A stretch of 10,206 bases of DNA from SIG437 sp045648985 (lineage in GTDB: Bacteria; Bacillota; Clostridia; UBA1381; UBA9506), in assembly GCA_045648985.1 (NCBI GenBank), contig JAZROZ010000001.1:1-10206 (forward strand). Direction: 5' to 3'. Positions 1 through 3,969 of this stretch are shown here, one piece after another. Position 1 is the first letter of the stretch, and each line of letters starts with the position of its first letter. Under the pieces are notes generated by a model that worked only from the letters and a program-made list of their open reading frames with translations, did not search any database and was not told where the DNA came from. Made by a program: the position numbers and the translations under genes.

Positions 1-654
1 AAGTGCGTTGCGTTTGTATCTAACCGCTATACTCTGGAAGATTTAATGCAAGAGGCTTATTTTGCTCTTCTGAAGGCTATACAAGCATACGATGAAGAAA
101 ATACACCTTTTGCTTTTACAACGTATTTAGGCAAAGCAATAGAGTGGCATTTTTGCCGATGCAGAAAGAGAGATAAAAACAGACGGGATATTTGTACTCT
201 TGATTCTCCTATTTCAAAGGACAACCCGGAAGGAGCTACCAGAGGGGAAATGACAGAAGATGATAGAATGAATTTTGAAGATGATATATTACGTGATATA
301 GATATGTGCAAAGTGTTTGACACTGTTAAAGCTATTCTGAACAGTAAAGAAAATGATGATTGTTTTGATTTGCTTTACAGACATTATGTGTTAGAGCAGC
401 CTTATGAGTATATAGCAGAGGTTACTTCCAGGAGCAATAAAGACGTTAGAAATGATATAGAAAAAGCTATGCGTATATTAAGGCATCCAAAGCATCAGGA
501 ACTGCAGCACCTAAAAAAAGACTATATTAATCTTATAAGGCACGTGAGCCTGAATGAGTTCAGACAGACTCATAACAGCACTGTTGAGTGGGCCACTATG
601 AAAATAGAGCAACAGGAACAGAATGAATATTTCCCCACTATAAAAAAGGCTTGA
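1..654 (+). CDS. Sigma-70-family RNA polymerase sigma factor-like protein, 5' partial
   Basis: The reading frame is open from base 1 and ends at TGA 652-654, so the start lies outside the window; the ATG at 46 is internal. The first 60 or so visible codons look like sigma region 2, with a YTLEDLMQEAYFALLKAI core, an FTTYL segment and a basic RCRKRDKNRR stretch. An acidic linker follows. Around nt 355-480 comes a region-4-like helix-turn-helix (LLYRHYVLEQPYEYIAEVTS followed by KDVRNDIEKAMRILR). The roughly 45-residue tail, with NEFRQTHNSTVEWA, is not part of housekeeping sigma factors. I infer that the protein directs RNA polymerase to a small set of promoters, or is a sigma-like regulator of a mobile element. 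Such proteins are common in prophages and conjugative elements of Clostridia. No integrase or transfer gene is visible to prove that context. A divergent phage-type regulator is the alternative. Confidence 0.75.
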   Translation, partial: KCVAFVSNRYTLEDLMQEAYFALLKAIQAYDEENTPFAFTTYLGKAIEWHFCRCRKRDKNRRDICTLDSPISKDNPEGATRGEMTEDDRMNFEDDILRDIDMCKVFDTVKAILNSKENDDCFDLLYRHYVLEQPYEYIAEVTSRSNKDVRNDIEKAMRILRHPKHQELQHLKKDYINLIRHVSLNEFRQTHNSTVEWATMKIEQQEQNEYFPTIKKA

Positions 655-673
655 AAAACAAGACATAGAAATT

Positions 674-702
674 TGGACAATTAGTTATTCCTCGATTATA
701 TA
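674..702 (+). promoter_or_regulatory. Candidate promoter for a short transcript after the sigma-like gene
   Basis: A TGGACA box at 674-679 (5 of 6 to the -35 consensus) lies exactly 17 nt before TATATA at 697-702 (4 of 6 to the -10). A start near 709 would give a transcript of about 80 nt ending at the terminator at 759-788. This is inferred from sequence pattern alone in an AT-rich region. Confidence 0.35.
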
Positions 703-708
703 CGTAAA

Positions 709-788
709 GCTAAATAATATTTTAGGTAAAATATGTTGCGCTCCTCCGCAACCAGACTAAAAGCAATCGCCAAAGGCGGTTGCTTTTT
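709..788 (+). ncRNA. Candidate small RNA with a CTCCTC loop and intrinsic terminator
   Basis: Between the possible promoter at 674-702 and the terminator lies a short unit with two hairpins. The first is perfect: GTTGCG (735-740), loop CTCCTC (741-746), CGCAAC (747-752). The second is the terminator at 759-788. A C-rich loop complementary to a Shine-Dalgarno sequence is a known feature of regulatory small RNAs in Gram-positive bacteria such as the staphylococcal Rsa RNAs. That similarity is the basis for the call; no family was recognised. The alternative is that these hairpins are only the 3' end of the sigma-like gene's mRNA, or one copy of a dispersed repeat. Confidence 0.3.
759..788 (+). 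terminator. Rho-independent terminator
   Basis: The 13-bp stem AAAAGCAATCGCC (759-771) pairs with GGCGGTTGCTTTT (775-787), with one G-U pair and a tight AAA loop, and ends in a T run. It lies about 105 nt after the sigma-like gene and would end that transcript or the candidate small RNA. The A run before the stem allows weak function on the other strand. Confidence 0.8.
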
Positions 789-820
789 AATTTGTGTGAT
801 AAACTGGAGAGAATAGCAAA

Positions 821-1000
821 TCGGGTTATGAGCCCGACGGGCGAATAAATCGAAGTAAGCGAGCAACGACCGCGTCATGCGGACGAAAAAGGGAGCGCAG
901 AGGGTTGTGCCGCGGTCGATGGACAGTGAGTCGATTTATCGGCGAAGCTGAATGTCGGGCACCGCAGACGGACGTAGGTTCGAGTTGGGTATAGGGGGGC
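821..1000. other. GC-rich block with nested inverted repeats, possible structured RNA or element end
   Basis: Positions 841-1000 are about 58% G+C, far above the flanking DNA, and no reading frame there looks like protein. Three perfect complementary pairs nest inside each other. GCCCGAC (832-838) pairs with GTCGGGC (954-960), ATAAATCGA (845-853) with TCGATTTAT (931-939), and CGACCGCG (867-874) with CGCGGTCG (911-918). The left outer arm can instead form a local hairpin with TCGGGTT at 821-827 (7 bp with one G-U pair and a 3-nt loop), so the two folds exclude each other. A fourth short stem is possible inside (CCGC 870-873 with GCGG 879-882). This may be a structured non-coding RNA, a dispersed repeat or the terminal structure of a mobile element. 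I recognise no named family, and the strand of any transcript is unknown. Confidence 0.5.
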
Positions 1001-1056
1001 CAATCAAAAGTTCAACATAGGGTTGTTTTTAGCTTTTTATGTTTGGCTTATGTGTG

Positions 1057-1263
1057 TTACTTATTTAACTCTGGATTATCTGTTCTTCCCAACAGATAGT
1101 CTATAGACACATTAAAATAGTCTGCAATTTTTATTAATTCATTAATACCGGGTTCTCGTTCACCAGTTTCATATCTACTAATGGTATTTTGACTTGTATT
1201 TAGGTCAAGAGCTAATTTTAATTGGGAAATTTTCTTATCTTTCCTGATTTGCCTAAGTTTCAT
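1057..1263 (-). CDS. XRE-family HTH transcriptional regulator (68 aa)
   Basis: This is a single-domain repressor of the Cro/C1 type. The protein MKLRQIRKDKKISQLKLALD... contains the five-helix HTH_3 fold over roughly residues 3-58. The recognition region is TSQNTISRYETGEREPG (residues 23-39), and the typical end ADYFNVSIDYLLGRTD follows. I chose the ATG at 1263 over the longer frame to 1317 because AGAGGTG sits 5 nt upstream of it, the protein then starts at the canonical domain edge, and the upstream extension would run into the operator. It is transcribed away from the acetyltransferase gene, and a large inverted repeat lies in the shared promoter region. From this I infer that it represses itself and its neighbour. 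The inducing signal is unknown. Its small size and solitary HTH resemble regulators from phages or mobile elements. Confidence 0.9.
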   Translation of the reverse strand: MKLRQIRKDKKISQLKLALDLNTSQNTISRYETGEREPGINELIKIADYFNVSIDYLLGRTDNPELNK

Positions 1264-1274
1264 ACAAACACCTC

Positions 1275-1303
1275 TTGACATTATTATCCCACAATGGTAT
1301 AAT
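1275..1303 (+). promoter_or_regulatory. Consensus sigma-A promoter of the acetyltransferase gene
   Basis: TTGACA at 1275-1280 and TATAAT at 1298-1303 are both perfect hexamers with an ideal 17-nt spacer. Transcription should begin near 1310, giving a leader of about 35 nt. Such a strong promoter would be always on unless repressed, and one repressor half-site lies inside the spacer. Confidence 0.85.
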
Positions 1304-1324
1304 AATAAATATCCCAATGTGGGA
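1287..1324. promoter_or_regulatory. Inverted-repeat operator in the shared XRE/GNAT promoter region
   Basis: TCCCACAATGGTA (1287-1299) faces TCCCAATGTGGGA (1312-1324), whose reverse complement is TCCCACATTGGGA; the two elements match at 10 of their first 11 positions. Each is itself roughly palindromic (TCCCA-N3-TGGKA), and they start 25 bp apart. The first fills the spacer between the -35 and -10 boxes of the acetyltransferase promoter. The second covers its predicted start of transcription. A possible weak promoter for the regulator (GATAAT on the minus strand at 1283-1288) overlaps the first. Binding of the adjacent XRE protein is inferred. Confidence 0.7.
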
Positions 1325-1345
1325 TGTTTATTATGGAGGTACTAT

Positions 1346-1846
1346 ATGATAACAGGCGAAAAAATTATTTTAAGAGGTATAAAGAAAGAGGATATTAATG
1401 ACATATATGAATGGGTAAACATAGAAGAAAACAGAAAGTTTACAGGAACACAGTATCCGATTTCGGAATTCGAACATGAAAAATGGCTTAACACTGTAAC
1501 CACTTTGTGTGATATGAAGTTATTTTTAGTTCTAGATAAAATAGATGAGAAAAAAATAGGGACTATTGGATTAAAAAACTTTGATTTTACGAATCGAAAT
1601 GTTGAGCTTTTCATTAATTTAGGAATCTCGGGAGGATATGGCTCTGATGCAGTAGCAACATTGACAGAGTATTGTTTTAGACAGTTGAACTATCATAAAG
1701 TTTATCTTCATGTTTTTGAGTCAAATAGAAGAGCTATTCGCTGTTATGAGAAGGCGGGCTTTACAATAGAGGGAAAATTAACAGAGCATCATTTTAACAA
1801 TTATAATTATGAAGATGTGTTTGTAATGTCAAAAATAGGAAGATAA
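1346..1846 (+). CDS. GNAT-family N-acetyltransferase, RimJ/RimL type (166 aa)
   Basis: This enzyme should move an acetyl group from acetyl-CoA to an amine. The target may be a protein N-terminus, a polyamine or an antibiotic, and the sequence does not say which. The N-terminus (GEKIILRGIKKEDINDIYEW) is typical of the RimJ/RimL-like branch. The acetyl-CoA phosphate-binding loop lies at about residues 93-102 (GISGGYGSDA), and motif B follows at 124-139 (FESNRRAIRCYEKAGF). The length is normal for the family. I chose the ATG at 1346 because GGAGGT lies 5 nt upstream and homologous proteins start at this point; the upstream in-frame ATG at 1319 falls inside the operator. It is divergent from the XRE gene and probably repressed by it. 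A repressor-controlled acetyltransferase fits a detoxification or resistance role, but that is inference. Confidence 0.88.
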   Translation: MITGEKIILRGIKKEDINDIYEWVNIEENRKFTGTQYPISEFEHEKWLNTVTTLCDMKLFLVLDKIDEKKIGTIGLKNFDFTNRNVELFINLGISGGYGSDAVATLTEYCFRQLNYHKVYLHVFESNRRAIRCYEKAGFTIEGKLTEHHFNNYNYEDVFVMSKIGR

Positions 1847-1870
1847 GATAACTCTATTCTCGAGAACTAA

Positions 1871-1897
1871 ATTACTGCGTGTATCACACGATGTAAT
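1871..1897 (+). terminator. Weak imperfect hairpin after the acetyltransferase gene
   Basis: ATTAC and CGTGT pair with ACACG and GTAAT around an ATC loop, with a 2x2 internal mismatch, 25 nt after the stop codon. There is no T run, so at best it is a weak terminator or an RNA-stabilising end. Confidence 0.3.
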
Positions 1898-1905
1898 AAC
1901 TATTT

Positions 1906-2133
1906 ATGGGTATTGACTTGTATAGTTCCTATGATGGTAGATGGAGGAATACAATTAATTCTCAGGAAAGAAAGCAATAATTTTAAAGGATTAATAACTG
2001 GAATATTTGGAGAAATTGAGATAGTTTATTTGTTTATAAGCATGCATATGTTTACGGTATGGTGGGTGACGATTGTTTTACGAAATTTAAAATGGTGTTA
2101 AAGTTATTGGAATCCAAACCATGTGGCTTTTCC
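1906..2133 (+). pseudogene. Possible decayed coding remnant, unidentified
   Basis: This stretch between the acetyltransferase and the terminators at 2138-2210 has no intact gene. Frame 1 begins plausibly with MGIDLYSSYDGRW, meets a stop at 1978-1980 and further stops, then resumes as a protein-like piece with GMVGDDCFTKFKMVLKLLES near 2056-2115. Frame 2 is open between the two (NNFKGLITGIFGEIEI). This would fit a small gene broken by a frameshift and nonsense changes. There is no ribosome binding site before 1906 and I do not recognise the family. It may equally be non-coding spacer. Confidence 0.2.
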
Positions 2134-2137
2134 AAAG

Positions 2138-2167
2138 CAGAAAGGACACGGTTTAGTGTCCTTTCTG
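2138..2167 (+). terminator. Perfect 12-bp hairpin, likely terminator
   Basis: CAGAAAGGACAC (2138-2149), loop GGTTTA, then GTGTCCTTTCTG (2156-2167), followed by TTTCGTT. The stem is perfect but the T tract is short. It would stop transcripts arriving from the acetyltransferase side. It is the first of two hairpins 17 nt apart. Confidence 0.6.
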
Positions 2168-2184
2168 TTTCGTTATACAACAAA

Positions 2185-2219
2185 GGGATGCAGGGTAAAA
2201 CCTGTATCCCATTATTTTT
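2185..2219. terminator. Bidirectional terminator between the GNAT region and trxA
   Basis: GGGATGCAGG (2185-2194), loop GTAAAA, then CCTGTATCCC (2201-2210), a 10-bp stem with one G-U pair. On the plus strand it is followed by ATTATTTTTTT. On the minus strand it is followed by TTTGTTG and begins 10 nt after the trxA stop codon. It therefore serves converging transcripts from both sides. Confidence 0.75.
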
Positions 2220-2534
2220 TTATATTCCTAATTCTTCCTTTAATTCTTCTTTTGTTTTGTAGCCTATTGATGTTTTAACAGGCTCGCCATCTTTAAAGAG
2301 CATAACAGTCGGGATGCTCACAACTCTGTAGTCGAGTGCTAATGCCTGTTCATCGTCTATATTTATTTTTCCCACCTTAACTATACCGTTCATTTCGTCA
2401 GCAATTTCTGAAATGACGGGGGAGAGCATTCTGCAGGGCGCACACCATAATGCCCAGAAATCAATAAGTACGGGAATGTCTGATTTCAATACTTCTTCTT
2501 CAAAATTGTCTTTTGTGATTATGATTTCACTCAT
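2220..2534 (-). CDS. trxA: Thioredoxin (104 aa, WCAPC active site)
   Basis: This is a soluble thiol-disulfide oxidoreductase that reduces protein disulfides in the cytoplasm. The whole protein is one thioredoxin fold of the usual length. The redox motif is DFWALWCAPCRML with cysteines 31 and 34, followed by NIDDE (58-62) and the cis-proline loop SIPTVMLF with Pro75. The variant WCAPC, with Ala in place of the usual Gly, is seen in other thioredoxins and may change the redox potential slightly. The start has AAGGAGA 6 nt upstream. It is the second gene of an operon, 18 nt behind the FTR-like gene, so its reductant is probably that protein rather than an NADPH-dependent thioredoxin reductase. 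That pairing is inferred from position. Confidence 0.95.
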   Translation of the reverse strand: MSEIIITKDNFEEEVLKSDIPVLIDFWALWCAPCRMLSPVISEIADEMNGIVKVGKINIDDEQALALDYRVVSIPTVMLFKDGEPVKTSIGYKTKEELKEELGI

Positions 2535-2552
2535 ATTTTTTCTCCTTTTGTA

Positions 2553-2750
2553 TTATTTAGATTTATAATAAAGCATACAATGGCAGAATCCTTCAAAGTT
2601 TGGGTCTGCAATCTGCTCTTTAAATTCTTTGCACATACATTTATATTCTTCAGTTTTTAAAGTCCTGCAAGGACAATATCCACCTGTTCTCTCTAAGCCA
2701 TCCTTTATTATTTTTACTATCTCTTTATCAGGATTTAATGTTACTGCCAT
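2553..2750 (-). CDS. Ferredoxin-thioredoxin reductase catalytic (beta) chain-like protein (65 aa)
   Basis: Three Cys-X-Cys motifs make up the core: CPC at residues 26-28, CMC at 38-40 and CHC at 56-58, the last in a GFCHCMLYY context. In the plant and cyanobacterial enzyme, three such motifs (CPC, CPC, CHC) bind a [4Fe-4S] cluster and supply the active disulfide that passes electrons from ferredoxin to thioredoxin. Here the gaps are 9 and 15 residues, whereas the classical enzyme has, to my knowledge, 16 and 8. The protein is also shorter than the photosynthetic chain. No variable (alpha) subunit gene is near. The start is supported by AGGAGG 7 nt upstream (2758-2763). It is first in an operon with thioredoxin. 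I infer a ferredoxin-linked thioredoxin reduction path suited to an anaerobe. A different iron-sulfur protein with the same motifs remains possible. Confidence 0.8.
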   Translation of the reverse strand: MAVTLNPDKEIVKIIKDGLERTGGYCPCRTLKTEEYKCMCKEFKEQIADPNFEGFCHCMLYYKSK

Positions 2751-2812
2751 AAAATCTCCTCCTTTAATAAATAGTATTTAAATCTTTCATTTTATTATGT
2801 CTTGCTATATTG

Positions 2813-2841
2813 ATTATATCATCAGTTTTGCCTTGTGTAAA
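2813..2841 (-). promoter_or_regulatory. Promoter of the FTR-like/thioredoxin operon
   Basis: Read on the minus strand, TTTACA (2841-2836) is followed after 17 nt by TATAAT (2818-2813), with a TG one base before the -10 box (extended -10). Transcription should begin near 2806. It is back to back with the TRAP promoter. Confidence 0.75.
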
Positions 2842-2867
2842 GATTTTTTAGTTGTTTTTAAAAATAT

Positions 2868-2896
2868 TTGACATGAGAAGAAATATATGCTATAAT
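2868..2896 (+). promoter_or_regulatory. Consensus promoter of the TRAP transporter operon
   Basis: TTGACA (2868-2873), a 17-nt spacer and TATAAT (2891-2896), with TG at 2888-2889 making an extended -10. Start of transcription is expected near 2903. AGGAGG at 2917-2922 then lies 8 nt before the ATG. Confidence 0.85.
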
Positions 2897-2930
2897 GTTT
2901 TTACTATAACAATTATAGGAGGAAACTATA

Positions 2931-3890
2931 ATGAAAAAAATTATTTCTTTAGCATTAATATTAATGCTTGCTCTATCAGTGGCAGCTTGCGGTGGTGCTG
3001 CAGGCACAAAGATGACAATGGGTACAGGCGGTACTTCAGGTACATACTATGGTTACGGCGGTGTGCTTGGTCAGTATATCAGCAATAATACAGATGTTGG
3101 TGTTACTGTTGTTTCAACAGATGGTTCTAAAGCAAACATTCAGGGAATAGCTGCCGGCAACTATCAGCTAGGTACGGTTCAGTCTGACGTTATGGCTTAT
3201 GCATGGGAAGGCACACGTTCTTTTGAATCAGAAGGAAAAATTGATTCTTTCAGAGTTGTAGCAGGTCTTTATGCAGAAGCAGTACAGCTTGTAACAATGG
3301 ATCCTGAAATCAAATCGGTTGCTGACCTTAAAGGTAAAAGTGTTTCAATCGGTGCTCCCGGTTCGGGTGTTTACTTTAACGCAGTTGACGTTTTAGGTGC
3401 TGCAGGTCTTACAGAAGAAGACATTAAAGCACAGTATCAGTCATTTGCAGACAGTGCAGACGCTTTAAAAGACGGCAAAATCGATGCTGCCTTTATCGTA
3501 GCAGGTGCTCCTACTCCTGCAATCACAGAGCTTTGTACAACAAACGATGCATACTTAGTTCCTATTGATGGAGAAGTTGCAGAGACTCTTATGGCAACAT
3601 GTCCATTCTACACAACATATGAAATCCCTGCCCAGACTTATGCAGGACAGGCTGAAGCTGTTACTACAGTTACAGTTAAGGCAACATTAATCGTAAATGC
3701 TGATGCAGCTGAAGAAGATGTGTACAATCTCACAGCAGCAATCTTTGATAATATTGAAGCTATCACAGCTGAAAATGCAAAAGGTGCAGAACTCAGCTTA
3801 GAAAATGCTACAAGCGGTATGACAGTTCCGTTCCATAGCGGTGCAGCAAAATATTTTGCTGAAAAAGGAACTGAAGTAGCAGTCGACTAA
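2931..3890 (+). CDS. TAXI-family TRAP transporter solute-binding lipoprotein (319 aa)
   Basis: This is the extracytoplasmic binding subunit of a TRAP uptake system. It starts with a lipoprotein signal peptide: KK, a hydrophobic stretch, then VAAC with Cys20 as the lipidated residue. The mature protein would be anchored outside the membrane, as expected for a Gram-positive. TAXI hallmarks follow: GTGGTSGTYYGYGGVLGQYI just after the signal, then DLKGKSVSIGAPGSGVYFNA, then a DGKIDAAFIVAGAPTPAI segment. The length is normal. The fused permease gene lies 79 nt downstream, with a hairpin between them. TAXI proteins bind small organic acids or amino acids in the cases studied, but the ligand here cannot be read from the sequence. 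The start is fixed by AGGAGG and by the signal peptide. Confidence 0.93.
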   Translation: MKKIISLALILMLALSVAACGGAAGTKMTMGTGGTSGTYYGYGGVLGQYISNNTDVGVTVVSTDGSKANIQGIAAGNYQLGTVQSDVMAYAWEGTRSFESEGKIDSFRVVAGLYAEAVQLVTMDPEIKSVADLKGKSVSIGAPGSGVYFNAVDVLGAAGLTEEDIKAQYQSFADSADALKDGKIDAAFIVAGAPTPAITELCTTNDAYLVPIDGEVAETLMATCPFYTTYEIPAQTYAGQAEAVTTVTVKATLIVNADAAEEDVYNLTAAIFDNIEAITAENAKGAELSLENATSGMTVPFHSGAAKYFAEKGTEVAVD

Positions 3891-3908
3891 TTCAGCTATA
3901 AATAATCT

Positions 3909-3943
3909 TCGGCTGCGACGATGCTTTCGCCGCAGCCGATTTT
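3909..3943 (+). terminator. Intercistronic hairpin between the TRAP binding protein and permease
   Basis: TCGGCTGCG (3909-3917) pairs with CGCAGCCGA (3931-3939). After one mismatch three more pairs (CGA/TCG) close a 5-nt loop. TTTTAAT follows. Lying 19 nt after the first stop codon and before the permease ribosome binding site, it probably acts as a partial terminator or 3' stabiliser, so that more binding protein than permease is made. Confidence 0.7.
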
Positions 3944-3969
3944 AATATTATCTTAAGGAGGGGATTGCA

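Noticed and set aside
733..816. A 27-codon reading frame starting MLRSSATRLKAIAKGG
   Set aside because: It runs through both the CTCCTC hairpin and the terminator and has only a poor ribosome binding site. The sequence is better explained as RNA structure.
977..983. GGTTCGA, like the T-loop of a tRNA, followed by a GGCCA-like end
   Set aside because: The T stem does not pair (the base after the loop is T, not the needed C), and there is no acceptor partner, anticodon arm or D arm upstream.
1319..1345. Upstream ATG giving a 175-residue acetyltransferase
   Set aside because: The ATG overlaps the operator, lacks a ribosome binding site and adds residues not typical of the family; 1346 has GGAGGT at the right distance.
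1913..2262. Two overlapping short open frames (62 and 67 codons) on the plus strand
   Set aside because: No ribosome binding sites and no known domain. The second runs through both terminator hairpins and into the antisense of trxA.
2852..3088. Open frame overlapping the start of the TRAP binding protein gene
   Set aside because: It begins within the promoter and covers the signal peptide region in another frame, so it is a shadow of the real gene.
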